The notes below the pieces were generated by a model. It made no database searches and was not told the DNA's origin. It worked only from the letters and a program-made list of their open reading frames with translations. From contig JAHRBC010000002.1 of NCBI GenBank assembly GCA_022702545.1, positions 682,001 to 746,000 on the forward strand: a DNA stretch of 64,000 nucleotides. The letters are read 5' to 3'. The stretch comes from Phycomyces nitens. Lineage: Eukaryota; Mucoromycota; Mucoromycetes; Mucorales; Phycomycetaceae. This document shows, piece by piece, positions 25,324 through 40,929 of this stretch. The translations under genes were made by a program, and so were the position numbers. Positions within the stretch are counted from its first letter, which is position 1; the number at the start of each line of letters is the position of its first letter.

Positions 25324-26978
25324 TGGCAGACACTTTGTGGGCTTGTTGTCGATGAGAAGTATATATATATATATATACAAGTTATATATATATATATTTG
25401 TAAATGGAATCGCTTAATCTACTGCTTTTCCTCTGGATGAAAAAACAAAAAAAAACAAAAGCGTCGTGGAATAAGGTGTTGCTTTCCTGGTGCCCTTCTA
25501 TTCTTGCTCAAGGTTGAGATAAGGAGAAGTAGGATACACGAAAAAAATAAATAAAAGGCAACTGTAGAGCTTTTTTTCATTCATTTTTTTTCTTATTTCC
25601 AAAAAAGATACTGATGTCACCCTTAAAGCGTGACCGCCCTTCATAAAGACATGTATGATATTTATTTATTTACATTTTTTTTATACATGTGTTTATTATA
25701 TCTGATTATTATCTAAATATTTACAAGTCTGCCTAAATCAGACCATGATTTATAGTGCGCAGATCATTACAAAATATATCTTGAGAAAAAAAAAAGGCTT
25801 ATTGCAGATAGGCTATAATTTCGAGTTGATTATTCCCTAATGTGACGTGTATAGTAATTTATCACAAACTCTTTTTTCATTTGTTACCATGGTTACGCGA
25901 ACCCATTGACTGGATAGATATGGTTCTAGTTGTGTTTGGCAAAACATACATTTTTGGAACTTGTACTTTTATGGAGAGAAAGAGATTGACAATGCCAATG
26001 GAAAATAAACTTTTTGAATAAGAGTGGTTCAAAAGGGAAAAAATAAGCCAATCGATCTTTATAATCAAACAATATTTCATTATATCGGATCCAATGGAGT
26101 CTAGAGATGAAAATAGATTATTGTGTAGATCACAAGAAATAAAGTAAGGAGATGTTGTAAAGACATTTAAAGAGTCCATGTATTCTATACTAGGGGCTAT
26201 CCAGAGTAAGCATTGTAGATATATAGATATATATAAATTTTGCGAGAATATCTAGTGTTTTTATCATCTTTAACTAAATGATAATGATGGGATTGTAAGT
26301 ATCAGGATAATGGAGACCAAATAAGAAAAGTGCTTTGCCATGGGAACCAATATTTCACTCTTGTCCATCGTACATGAAAATGAGCCACAGGTGTTTAATT
26401 TTTTTTTGTAAAGTGTCCAATTGAAAGAGAAATGAATAACATTTCTATATCTGTCCTAATACAAATAACGGCCATTGCCTATTCTACACTGGAAATAAAT
26501 TTAAATTGTGTACCTAGAATATATTGACTAAATATTTTATCACAGCCAGCGCAATTCTCATATGTATAAAGACATGTACCGTTTGCCAGTTGCCTTGGTC
26601 ATCAAATTGGCCAGACTGATCCGAGTTTCCATACAATCCCACTCAAATATCAGTACTTTTTGGGCATATTCGAATTAGCAATATTTCATGGTTATTTCTG
26701 GAATACCAATTATCAACAAATAGAAAGCTCTTTGATACTTTAGAGAATACATTAGTCTATATAATAAGCTACTAAAAATAAAAAAAAACAAAAATAAAAT
26801 AAAATAAAATAAAAGACAATTGGGCAAACATGAAAAATAAACATTTTTTTTATATTATTTATTTCAACAAAAAAATAATTTAAACACCGACACATCTGTG
26901 CCCTTGTTTGACAGTCCCTGAACAAGGCGCAAAAAGCGAATGGCAAACTGACTAGTTGTATCTCAAGAAAGACTTGCA
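25324..26978. other. Intergenic region
   Basis: No supported gene. It has a TA-rich microsatellite at 25360-25400 beside the sirtuin start, several T- and A-tracts, and the promoter of the arginyl-tRNA synthetase gene at the right end. The minus-strand ORF at 25877-26179 has no recognisable feature. Confidence 0.45.
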
Positions 26979-28991
26979 ATGTCGGCATCCTCACAATTCA
27001 AACAGGCCATTGCAAAACAAGTCTCCCAGCTTACAAACTGCAGTCCACAGCTATTAACAAGCCTTATCCGAGTTCCAAAAGTCCAGGCTGAAGGACCCTT
27101 TTCGATTTCTATTCCCAAACTAAAGGCAGCATTAGAAAAGCAGATCCCGGCACCAAATGTTCAGTCCAATCCAGCAAAATGGTGTAATGAACTAGCACAA
27201 AAAGTAGAGCCACAAATTGACTTGTGTTCAACCAAGATTCCTAAACTCAACATAAATATCATACATGTATATGCGTGTAGTTTAAGCCAGACACTTTGAT
27301 CAAGAGCGCTACTCCCTATGGAACCAACCTTCATTTTGACGTGGACCGAGCAGAATTTACCCAGAGAGTATTGCAGCAAGTTCATTCAGAAAACAGTTGC
27401 TATGGATGGGGACACGTAGAAGCCAAGGAAAAAAAGCCATTGGTGATTATTGACTATAGTTCACCCAATATCGCAAAGCCGTTCCATGCTGGTCACCTAA
27501 GAAGCACCATCCTCGGCAATTTTGCCAAGCGTATTCATAATGTCATGGGCTACGAGACACTTGGAATCAATTATCTTGGAGATTGGGGCAAACAATACGG
27601 TAGAGTGTGGATGAGGTCAATTGGTGGTATTGACCATCTTTTATAGGTCTCTTGGCAATTGGCTTTGAGAGATATGGAAAAGAGCAAGACCTAAAGTCAG
27701 ACCCTATTCACCATCTGTACGAAGTATATGTAAAGATCAACGAGGATGCCAACCTTGACCCTGAAATCCATACCAAGGCTAATGCTTATTTTAAACGCAT
27801 GGAAGAAGGTATGTCACACCAAGGTCCAAGGAGATCTTTGTTTTCTCATTTGGTGACATTAGGTGACAAGGAGGCTTTGGCTCAGTGGAAGCGATTTAGA
27901 GATATGAGTATCGATTCTTATGCGTCGATCTACAAACGACTTGATATCGAGTTTGATGTCTATTCTGGGGAATCCCAAGTCAATGACTATATTCCAAAAG
28001 TATACGACCTCCTCAGATCCCGCAACCTTCTCACAAAAACAGAGGGTGGCTCACTGGCCATCGATCTGGAAAATCATGATCTTGGAGTACCTGTTGTACA
28101 GCGTGCAGATGGCACAAGTCTCTACCTCACTCGTGATCTTGCCAGCATATTGATGCGAAGGGAAAAATATGCATTTGACAAGGCCATTTATGTGGTTGGA
28201 GAAGAGCAGAATAGATATCTCAAGCAAGTATTCAAGACAGCCGAATTGCTTTTTGGAGACAAGCAGGCCAGTCCATGGGCCAACAATCTTCACCATCTTG
28301 GATTTGGGCGTATCAATGGAATGTCTACGCGTAAAGGAACAGTTGTATTCTTGCAGGATATTCTTGATACAGCCAAAGAGAGTGTATTAGAGTATATGCA
28401 CAAGGATTCGACAAAATACGATGCGCTAGAGGGAGTTCTCAAAGAAGACAAGAATTCTAGACTGGAAGATGTTGCCGACAAAGTAGGCGTGTCTGCAATC
28501 CTTGTACAAGACATGAAGTCAAAGAGAGTAAAGAATTATAATTTTGCCTGGGATCGAATGACAGACTCGAGAGGAGACACTGGTGTCTTTTTGCAATATG
28601 CCCACGCACGCGCATGTGGGTAAGTCATTATTGCCCACAGAATGAACTGATACTGATCTTGACTTTTAGCATTGAACGCAAGGCAAATATAGGAATCCAT
28701 GTCAACTGTGACTATAGACTATTGAAAGAAAGAGAGGCATTTGAGCTGGCCCAAGTAATCTCTCATTTCCCTGACCAAGTAGAGTCATCGTTCAACACAC
28801 TGGAACCCAGCACCATAGTCAACTATCTGTTCAAGCTCTCTCATGCCACCAGCACTGCAAGTGCAGCCCTGAGAGTCAAGGGATCTGACGCCGAGGTTGC
28901 AAAGGCAAGAATGCTTTTGTTCTGGTCAGCCAAAACAACCCTTGCAAATGGAATGGGTCTTTTGGGTATAAAGGCATTGGAACAAATGTAG
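26979..28991 (+). CDS. RRS1: Arginyl-tRNA synthetase (class I)
   Basis: Five exons (26979-27203, 27281-27599, 27647-27808, 27863-28619, 28670-28991) give 594 residues, close to yeast cytosolic RRS1. It joins arginine to tRNA-Arg using ATP. The class I HIGH signature appears as HAGH in KPFHAGHLRST (residues 144-147), with SSPNIAKPFHAGH matching ArgRS; the KMSKS-equivalent is MSTRKG (about 389-394). GDWGKQYG, GVPVVQRADGTSLYLTRD and the C-terminal anticodon-binding end HATSTASAALRVKG...LLGIKALEQM complete the match. The N-terminal 75 residues form the Add-1-like tRNA D-loop domain. The first intron uses a slightly weak donor (GTAGAG). No mitochondrial presequence is obvious, though fungi often make both forms from one gene. 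Confidence 0.95.
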
Positions 28992-29404
28992 TAAAACTTA
29001 CAACGCTCAATGTAATAAATGAATACATGAATACATCATACAAGTGAAATATCATACTTTGAATTAAATAGACTTTATATATCCAATATTCTACAAAAAT
29101 TGCACTTGGCTTGGTTTTGACAGGAATCCTAAAGACCACTTGGGTACTTCTTGAAGATACCTTTTACAAGTTCATCAACGTCGTTTTTTTTGTGACTATT
29201 CAATTTGAATGGGTTCCAGTCCCAAAATTTTATATTATTTTCAAGTCGCGAATGAAGGAAAAGAAAGGGGTAGCGATTTTTTTTTGGCCGCGTTTGTACG
29301 TGCGTGGGTGTATATATGTGTGTGTGTGACAACCATTTTTTTTTAAATTATATATATTTTTTTCTTGCCTTTTCAATCGTCCTTGAACACCACATTAAAG
29401 CAAA
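28992..29404. other. Intergenic region between RRS1 and MCM5
   Basis: This contains the RRS1 3' UTR (AATAAA-like signals near 29013 and 29065) and the MCM5 promoter, with a short (TG)n stretch near 29310-29330 and T-rich runs before the ATG. No gene is seen. Confidence 0.5.
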
Positions 29405-32340
<2,936 letters not shown>

Positions 32341-32677
32341 AATAACGAGTTTAAAGAGAGAAAGAGAGAGAGAGAGAGGCAGAGAAGCGAAAAGGACAAG
32401 GGCTTTTGATATCATATATGTGTAAATAACGACAATAGCCCAAAAATCAAATCTATTCTTATTTCATTTTCATTAATTCATTACAGAATAAAAGAAGATT
32501 ATATTGTAACTTGGATTACATGTGTTTGGTAATATGGTGTAAATTATAGTGTGTATTTTATTAGACACGGATAAAAATGTAATAAATATGGTTTATAGAA
32601 TAATAAGATAATATAAAAGTAGACCCCGTTATTAAGCTGCATTATGTGATTAGGTCAAAGAGTGGTGTGAATTCGAT
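32341..32677. other. Intergenic DNA between convergent genes
   Basis: A GA-rich microsatellite (about 32355-32380) lies just past the MCM5 stop; the remainder is AT-rich 3' UTR sequence for both convergent genes. No gene is seen. Confidence 0.6.
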
Positions 32678-33256
32678 TTAGGCGGCTGCATGAACAGGAG
32701 CAGGTGCTTGGTCTAAAGAAACCGCCTGTTCCAACACGACACTTTCAACAGTGTCTTGGGCCTCGGTTGTGTCCTTTGCCGGCTTGGCGTCCTTCTTGGG
32801 CAGACGAAGCATCTGAACTAATTTACGGCCTAGAGGCAAAGTTGGCTTAAATGGCTTGTTTCCAGGCTCGATTTTCTCAGCAGAATCAGCCAAAACTTGG
32901 CCAGCCTCGTTAGGTTGGTTGGCTAAAATGACAAATAGAAAGTCAATGTAAGCCTTGAAAACGGAGAAACATTAAGCAAATTAAGGTGCCATCTTTCTCA
33001 AAGAAAATAAAAAGAGTGCATGGCGCGATGAAATGGGTATTGTAATCAAATGATCTCTTGAAATATTTTACCTGTAAGAATGATTTCTTCAGTAGGAATT
33101 TCCTTTTTCTTTGCAAATAATTTGTTGACAATTGAGTGGCGAATGGCCTGATCGATTCTAGTGTGCTCCTTGACATTCTCTTTGGGTACCACAGGGGTCT
33201 CCTGTTCAGTTTGCTCAAGGACTGGCTCCTGCATTGATTCTGACACCACTTTTTAC

Positions 33257-33291
<35 letters not shown>

Positions 33292-33805
33292 TGAGAACCC
33301 AGAAGAAAAAGAAGGATTCCACAGGCGCATTTTGTTACCTTTGCCGGCAGCTGCCACCTTGCTTTCCTTGTTGAGAGCCTAAAGGGTGATAATCAGAATT
33401 GCTGTGATTTTCATAAGTAATCATCTCACTAACCTTGACTCGAGAAACAATCTCCTTTAGCCGGGAGCCTTTTTCCGATTTTGCAACTGGCTCCAATTCT
33501 TCAGTGACATGTTGTTCAGACACCTCGGTGATGGCGGCTCCAACTTCTTCTCCTTCTTCTGGTAGCTTTTTATCGACCGACTTGTCGGCTGTACTGACAA
33601 ATTTCTTTGCCTTTGAGAAGAAAAGGGAAATACGCCTGGTGACAGCTGTCTTTGAGGGGTCAGACAAGGGTTCAGCAGTAGCAGAAGGTTCTTCCAAAGT
33701 GATGGGCACTTCTGGGTCAGAGGCAGCATTTCCGACAAGAGACTCAGAGGTAGTCTCATTTAGATGAACTTCATAATGTTCAGTATGAACAGCCTGAGTA
33801 GTCAT
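32678..33805 (-). CDS. Acidic, probably disordered protein with repeated basic helices; unknown function
   Basis: Four exons (33805-33434, 33378-33339, 33248-33072, 32922-32678) give 277 residues with all junctions in frame. I do not recognise the family. The composition alternates acidic Glu/Thr/Val/Ser-rich stretches with short basic, hydrophobic segments that could form amphipathic helices: RRISLFFSKAKKFVS, RLKEIVSRVKALNKE, AIRHSIVNKLFAKKKE and GRKLVQMLRLPKKDAK. There is no signal peptide and no transmembrane segment. Such modules might contact membranes or nucleic acids, but that is speculation. Exon 2 is only 40 nt. Intron 2 contains a TAA microsatellite. It lies 199 bp downstream of the SelW-like gene on the same strand. 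Confidence 0.7.
33257..33289. repeat. (TAA)n microsatellite in an intron
   Basis: About ten ATA/ATT-type triplets within intron 2 of the acidic protein gene, close to its 3' splice site, where length change could affect splicing. Confidence 0.9.
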
Positions 33806-34004
33806 AATTGATAGTAAAGAATAGAGGGGAGAGATGTGAAAGAATCATGTTGCAAAATGCATCCATTTATTCTTCTTTTCGGAGAATCAATTTATTATCA
33901 GTCAAAGCAGCTGTTGCTTCAGGCACAATATCTAAGCATAATAATTTACTGTTCTCCACAAAATCACACCCATTTCCATCATCACTAGGCTCTTTTTTAT
34001 TCTC

Positions 34005-34575
34005 CTAGACAGCAGGACAAGTCTTGCAATCTTCTTCCTTTTTAGCAGGCTTACGATCAGAGTGACCAAGCGACTTGTGAGGAGCAATGAGATCTCGAAT
34101 GCGTTGTTTCTGCAAAGTCCCTTGTTATGCCTCTTGTCTTTCTTATCATCATCCACTAAACTTACCAGCTCCTTGACTTCAGGGAAACCACCATCCTGCT
34201 TACGATCCCACACAACCACTACACACACTATGCTTAACCATGCTGTCGTACAATTGTCTAGATTGTCCATCTACTTGCCTGAGTTGTTGACCTTGACCTG
34301 GAAAATAGCATTTCCTCCTGGGATCAATGCAAGTTCACCGATTTCTTCTTCAAATGTAGTCAAAAGTTCCTGACCCAACCATGCTATCGAAGCCTTATTA
34401 TCATGATCCCTTTTATCGTGTCTTACCAGCCCTAAGCATCCAGCGGCACTTGGGGCAATACTACAAGTGCTTTTGAAATCAGAATTGTTGATTCCAATCA
34501 TACTCATCCACATTCCAAATCACCTGTCAGACTAATTACCTCTATAGAAACACGCGCTTTTGTTACTTGAGACAT
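34005..34575 (-). CDS. SelW/Rdx-family thioredoxin-like protein (cysteine form)
   Basis: Five exons (34575-34540, 34460-34427, 34383-34279, 34218-34166, 34109-34005) give 110 residues. The product follows the Rdx/SelW pattern: VSIEYCPKCRWMLRA with the redox CxxC at Cys14 and Cys17 in place of the Cys-x-x-Sec of animal SelW, then WLGQELLTTFEEEIGELAL, FQVKVNN, VVWDRKQDGGFPEVKEL and RIRDLIAPHKSLGHSDR. The C-terminus ends with a second cysteine pair, CKTC. These small cytosolic proteins are thought to act in thiol redox control. Intron 3 begins with GC rather than GT (CAG|GCAAGT), a donor type known for a small share of fungal introns and required to keep the frame. Confidence 0.88.
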
Positions 34576-34874
34576 GTTTATTGACAACAAGTAAATGACA
34601 ACACTATTTTTTTTTATTTGCAGTCTTTTTGACTGTCGTGACTTGTAATCGAGAAATGCAACTGATATTTACATTTACCCATATATGTATATGTATTTTA
34701 AATTAAAGAAGATTTAATTCCTGTCAATCCATATTGGCTCTTTTAACAAAATAAAACCTCAAAACCTCAGTTTCAACCCATTCCTGATACGTTTCTTTAT
34801 GTATATGTATTTTTTGTTTGCGTTGACCAAAGAGATGTATTTTTTAATATGTAGAAAGAGAGAAAAAAATACAT

Positions 34875-35544
34875 TTAAGCAGAGGTACGAGCATTACGAG
34901 CCAACTGACGGGCGTTGAGGCGGACAACCTTCTTGTCATTAGCCTTGGGGACAACCTCATCCTTCTCGGTGAGGATGACCTCAATGTGGGATGGGGAAGT
35001 CATGTAGGGGTTGATTCTACCGTGAGCACGGAAAGTTCTGCGACGGTGCTTGGGGGCCTGGTTGACAATGACGCTGGAGATGTAAAGCTCCTCAACGTTC
35101 AAACCCTTGGACTCGGCGTTGGACTCGGCGTTCTTCAAGAGGTCAGTGACGAACTTGATGGACTTGACGGGCCAGCGAGCCTGAGTGGTGCCAAACTCCT
35201 TGGCCTGAGCAGTGCGACCAACACCACCGTTGAAACGACGGAAAGGAATGGCCTGTCTGTGCTCGTTGACGTTGTTCAGGTAGCTGTAAGCCTTGGAGAG
35301 CTTCAAGCCCTGGACAGCGACAGCAACCTCGTGGGTGTTCTTGAACTAATGTTTTGTGCATTACTGAATAATGAGATCACAAGCACTAATCTATAATCTA
35401 TTATGCCCACAAACATACGTGAACACGGAGGTAGGAGCCTCTGGACTTGGCAGCTATTGAGATATGCATTAGTAAAGAGTTGTTGGATTTATGTGATGCC
35501 TTACCCTTGGCGGGGTTAACCGGAGTAGCAGCGTATCTGACCAT
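34875..35544 (-). CDS. RPL17: 60S ribosomal protein L17 (uL22)
   Basis: Three exons (35544-35505, 35453-35419, 35345-34875) give 181 residues. It starts [20 protein letters not shown] and contains the universal uL22 features: [60 protein letters not shown] and the exit-tunnel hairpin segment [20 protein letters not shown]. uL22 lines the polypeptide exit tunnel of the large subunit. Its codon use is strongly biased to GCC/AAG/CTC, unlike the AT-rich neighbours, as expected for a highly expressed gene. Two introns near the 5' end are typical of ribosomal protein genes. Confidence 0.97.
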
Positions 35545-36109
35545 ATTTGCTCAAAAAGTCTAGGAAATCGAGTTATTATTATTTGACATTAAGGAATCTC
35601 AATGTAATGGGATTGGCGCATGATGTTGAATATTGTGATGGAAATATGACATTAAAAATTTCAGAAAAAAAATCGCATCCATCTATTCCATCCATCGTAT
35701 CTACTCTGTCGTGTGTATCGTCTCGTTTGGTCTTGTCTAAAAAAAAGATAGATATGCTAGAAAACAAGCCTACCTTACTGGGTAATACGCAAAGAGAGAG
35801 GAAGATTTTGCCTAGTATCAAGGAAACCACCAACGTGTACCTCGACCGGACAGTCACATGATTGGATACCGTACGACGGACATTCAATCAAATGGTCTTT
35901 TTTAGCTTTTAAATATATTATTATTATTGTAATATTTTTATATTATAATACAGTGTTTTTACTTATTGAGACAACTTTGGAATCTTTTTTAGACAAAATC
36001 ATATTACCATTTGAGACGCTTTTCATTTAATTCTGAAGAATAAACGCTTCTAGTCTTTAATGACAGCGCTATTGAGGAATATAATAATACAGCCATCGAA
36101 AATCCCAGT
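35545..36109. other. RPL17 5' region and AT-rich intergenic DNA
   Basis: This contains the RPL17 promoter and then AT-rich sequence leading into transposon relics. No separate gene is supported; ORFs at 35547 and 35579 are opposite-strand shadows of low-complexity DNA. Confidence 0.5.
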
Positions 36110-36500
36110 CTTTAATGCTTATTGATCTCGACACAATTCCTAAATCTCAATCAACAACGTTTGACAATAGCCCATATATTGTTCTTGAAGAAGCAAGGCA
36201 AAAATTATGCAAACATTTTAAAAGGTCTCAAGTCTCTCTTTCCGAGTGTACAAACATATCTGTGAAAAGTGTGTCTTTAATAAGAAACTGTAGTTGGTCA
36301 AAAGTTGGAAATCCCACAGTTGTAAAAAGTAGATGCAAAGAGAGTGAATATAACTATTGATGGCCTTCCTTTACCATTTGCTTTTCATAAACCTTTAAGA
36401 AAAGAAAGCATGTGGTACTCAAGAAAGACACAACTTGTGATTAAATTCATGGAATTAGTATGAATGTTCTGGACAGAAATGACAAAACTAATACTCTCAC
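36110..36500 (+). pseudogene. IS630/Tc1-like DDE transposase fragment
   Basis: An open stretch (EEARQKLCKHFKRSQVSLSE, then SWSKVGNPTVVK) continues after a frameshift into NITIDGLP and, after another shift, MNVLDRND. In IS630-type transposases the same order occurs: a helix region, the [RW]SKVGxP(A/T)VVK strand and the FMxxLLxVLDRND region before the last catalytic residues. Frameshifts and stops show it is dead. The N-terminus and the catalytic tail are missing. Confidence 0.55.
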
Positions 36501-36599
36501 TCCCCTATAAAGCTGGATAAGGTATACTGTATATCCAATATAGTTTGTAATGTGTATTATTGTCATCATTATGTATATTCAGTAGTGGCAAATAGATAG

Positions 36600-37480
36600 A
36601 GGGCTTGAAATACACTTTGCTTGACTGAATTTTTGATAATTGACCAAAAGTTCTCAATCGGGATTAGCTCAGGAAAATATGGAGGCGGATGTAAAACCCT
36701 ACGTATAGGCTCTGGTCTCGATTAGTTTCGTAATATCCATGATATAGAAGTTTCTCATTTTAGAGATCTTGTCCAACTCGTCCAGTGTCTTGAAGATAAA
36801 CTTTATGTAATGTCTAGTGACAGCTCATTTTGGCTTCTTCCTCTTTCTGCTTCCAATCAGCCTTTAATTTCTTGGGGCTTAAAGGCTCTCTGATCTCAAC
36901 TGAAATAATATCCTGAGCTGTTATAGTTCCTAATATAATATGCGTGCTAGCGCGAGTAATTGACGTTTCGACTATTGCTAGTGTACCTTTTGAACGAGCA
37001 TTAAGGCTTCCCATGTTGATATTGAAACTTGCTTCATCCATGAAAATGCAGTTTGTAAGATAGTTCATGTCAGTGGCCTTTATCTATTCCCTAACCTACT
37101 GATAGCGTATTTCTGGATTCTCGGTGCTATTCCTTGCTAAAGATTCCAAAGTCCCAAGATTGCTCTCTTGACAGTCAGACTGCACTTATAGAGAATAAAG
37201 TTTCCAACAAGAGTCTTTTTTTTTTAAAAAAAAACTAAAAAATTCAAATGCTTTCGTTAAACTCTCTGCATCGTGTCTTGTTGCTTGAGAATAGTTATCA
37301 AGAAAAATCAATCAGGTGATGCTTGTTCTCTTCTTGAAGTTGTGAGGGCTTTCTGTTTGACTCATTCGTTTGCTTTTCGTAAATGTTCCAACTGGGATCT
37401 TCCTTGAGTCGTCTTGTCCACTTTTGTGCTGTACGAACCTCAACTTGAGCTTTGCGCCTAAAAAAAAATACAACCTTCCA
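36600..37480 (-). pseudogene. Degenerate IS630/mariner-type transposase
   Basis: Read on the minus strand, the pieces fall in the order of a DDE transposase: a helix-turn-helix segment (VRTAQKWTRRLKEDPSWNIYE, 37340-37450), a middle part QATRHDAESLTKAFEFF and LTVKRAIL in shifting frames, the first catalytic Asp region NCIFMDEASFNINM (about 37000-37065), and the final PYFPELIPIENFW (about 36640-36690), equivalent to the D/E-containing SPELNPIExFW motif. Many stops and frameshifts make it inactive. A T10A9 tract interrupts the middle of the reading frame. Confidence 0.8.
37216..37234. repeat. T10A9 palindrome inside a transposase relic
   Basis: Ten T then nine A interrupt the transposase between KAFEFF and the downstream LVGNFI-like segment, consistent with insertion or expansion after the element arrived. 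Confidence 0.9.
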
Positions 37481-40400
37481 CAGCTTGATCCTATTAAATA
37501 TCAGACATGGATTCATAAACTGACTACCTTCATCAAGTACTCTGTTGGTAGCCAACATAGGCTTCTTTACAATTACAGTGCAACTACTGATTAGATCTGA
37601 TTTACTACGTATTAATGTTTTTTTTTTGTATCTAAAGCACTGCTTTGTCAAAAGGTGGATTATGTGAACAGGGTAACTTGAAGCAAAAATCATTTAGTAT
37701 TTTGTTTGAAGCGATAGGAATATATCCAAAACACAAGGTGCAAGTACTGGGTCGTTCTTTGGTACTCTTGAGATACTGATACATATAGCTTGCACACATA
37801 ACAGTATTATGGCCTTTTAAATGTAAAACAAGGTCTTTTTTCTTCAAATATTTAAATATAAGAACACTTGGAAAACCAACCTAATGAGCTGTTGTTTACT
37901 GATCGGTTAACCACCGTTTACACAAGCCAAAAACGATGAACTTTGCAACCGACTGACATTTCGATAGCTACAACAAGTTCAGGTCAGACTTTAAACAAGC
38001 TCAGTATACTGAATTTAGTTATCTAGAAGCTTTTTATTCTATTCCTTTAGAAACAAGTAAGTTTGTTTTTCGCCTCAACACTTTGGCTTGGAAAAAATTC
38101 AGAGAAATGATGGAGAATTTTTTATTCTTTCTTCCCTAATCGCCAACTCGATCACTTATTATTTATCAAGAATATCATTTCTTGTTAAAAGTAATGTTTC
38201 TAATGCTTAATTGACCATTCGTTGACATATGGTCTTTCTTCTGGCTTTTTGATTCAGAGGTGATGTTCTTGTGTATCTAGGGGTTGTCTTGGTGTCTGGT
38301 TGGTGTTTGCCTGGCACATACACTTTTTGGGATCAGCTCTAAAAAGACTGGATTAAGAAAGAGCCGTATTCGTAGATTGCGAAAGTACTGTTTTATTATT
38401 GCATTAAACTTGAGAACGTCTCTTGCAGCCGATCCTGCTACTAAATTTCTCAAGTGACATGCTTTTATTATCATGCAACAAGCTGTGTCTATCAATCACA
38501 ACTTCTTTGACTGTCTTGTCTAATCTAAATAGGGAATAAACATGATAACGAAATTGTGGTGGCTGGTATGTTTTTTTATAGCTTATATACTTGAGCGTAT
38601 TGTAGACATCATCAGGATCGTTCGAGAGACCTGCATAGTCAATTACACATAAGCGAATATGTTTGGTGCTGTCAGCGAAAAAAGAAAGCATATCTAACAG
38701 TCAAGTAGATATTAGATGTCAATGTTCACCTAGCGACACATAAATACTACCTTGTGTGTTCCCAGCGCAACCAGCTAATTCTAATTCAGCTTTGTTTGTA
38801 CCATAGTCTCTCTCTGTAATGCGTGAACTGGATAGTGACGAGAATGAAGCAAATATCTTTTTTTACAAAAGTATCTCTTTTTCAGTCTGGTAATCATCTG
38901 ATTTAGGAGACGTATTTTTTGTTTCATGTGAATCTCTTGTAGGATATTTCCTGACATGGCCGGTATTAACAAAGTTACTACTTTTTTGAACGTGTTGTCT
39001 GAGCTATGCATCAGATTCACGTAGATAATCTTCAAAATAAATATGTAATCCAATATCTACACACATGCTTTTTCTTTACCTTTTTGCAGCTTCATTAAAT
39101 AACCATAACGGTCGACCTTTGATGGACTGGCCTTTCTCTCTCTCTTTTAATTGAGATTTTTCCAAAATGTTCATTCTGTTTCGATAGCCAATTTGCAAGT
39201 TGGGCTTTTGAACATGCTGTATGGAGGTCGGGCATTCTTTTTTTGCATTTGTTCATATATTTGCTTATTAGTGAAGTGGCCGTGTCGGTATAGGACAGGG
39301 TTTACTGGTTCAGCTTTGAAAAAAAAAAGATACTTTTGGCTACACTCAAGATCGACTGCTTTGAGTGGTTTGTCTGTATTTATGAAATGAGTAAACTATT
39401 GAAGTAAATAAAGGTTGTATTAACTTTATACCTGACACTTCTTTTGTTGGGCTTAAGCTTTCACTACAACTGACAGCGGATACCATTAAATCGACACAAC
39501 GTAAACCAAGTCAAGGATTATATGAATTAACAATAGTGCCAGGCACAAGTCAACACATAATATAGGTGTGCCTCATTCACTTTTTTGATATACAGAAACC
39601 AAAGCAAGAAAGAGATGGCTGTCATGAGCAGTAATTCATGTTTGACACCGTTTTTACAAGTAATATTCTTGACATTTTGGTAGAGTAGATTAGAATTGAC
39701 TGTTGCTAGTTTGTTTGAGCTGTATGAATTGATATAATCTCGAGTCTTTACTGAAAGTATATTCTTACTAGACTTTGGTGTTGGTGACTTTAGTTAACAA
39801 AGTCTGCTCAAAAACAATAAGACGGTTCAAAAACCGATTCCAACATGTTGATTGTGATGCGTAAAGAGTAAAGTGATTGACAACCAAAGTCACAATTGGT
39901 TTAAAATAAGATTGGGAAATACTCGGACAGAGGAGGCCGGTGATTGGCTGAATAGTCTTTGAGTAGAGATGTAGAGAGGAACTTGTAGAAAACTCAAGGT
40001 CATTTTTATTGAGATAAATTATGAAGATATTTATACTATTATATTTGCTATAGCAAGTAGCTGCGGTGTGCATATACTGCAGTGTGCAGCTACTGCAGTG
40101 TATGTATATGGTACTACTACGGTTTGTTGGGAAGACATAGTTACAGTTCATCCGGAAGAATGTTTTAGAGCAAGGATTGATATTCCGATGAACCTGAACT
40201 CACAACAGATTAATGCATAATTTTGTGACTCGCTTTCTGGTATGTCGATTTACTGTTACTGGAAGAAATAAGGAGATGCTAGAACTACCTAATATTCTTA
40301 ACACCATCTAAAGTGAGCAATCAAGAAAAGAGTTAATCCAAGTCTTAAACTCTCATCAGTTCGATCGATGAATTTAGAGTTGAAATCGCATACTTTTTGC

Positions 40401-40929
40401 AATGTACATTATCTCATCTCAATACTATTTTTTATTCCCTCCTTGACTTGACAAAGTTCGGCGACATGACATCATTTATCTGTACGTTAATGAACCCTCT
40501 AGCTCTTCAAAAAATGTCACTATTAGCCAAAACTATGCTTGTTCTTGTTGTATCGAATACTTTGCTAGTCTGGCGGATCTGAAAAGTCATTTTATTGTTG
40601 CACATCACAGTTGTCTTCCTCATTAAATACAACAGGAGGAAAATTAACGGCATCAATAATATGTGGCTCCAAGCTACTCATGCCCAGGCACACCTCTTAC
40701 TTCCATTACCAACAGCATTAGCTCTTTGTCGATTAACATTAGCTGAAAACGACAATATAAATTTCTTTGTCATGATGGCTTGAATCCGGATCCTTCATTT
40801 CGAGAGCACTTTGTGGTCAACGGTTTCGACGTGTCTGATGATTTCCGCGCGAGGGTGGCTTCATTGAGAGTACACAAGTAGAAGCACTCTTTAGAGGACA
40901 CTTTTACTCTGGCCCTTGTATAGACGTCA
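37481..40929. other. Decayed, unrecognised repeat-like DNA
   Basis: About 3.4 kb without an intact gene. Open fragments on the minus strand at 38404-38691 (containing SFFADSTKHIRLCVIDYAGL) and 38781-39053 look more protein-like than chance and may be exons or shards of one dead gene, but I do not recognise it. Plus-strand pieces at 39151-39390 and 40397-40783 are equally fragmentary. A cluster of CTGCAG/TGCAGTG palindromic repeats lies near 40060-40105. Confidence 0.4.
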
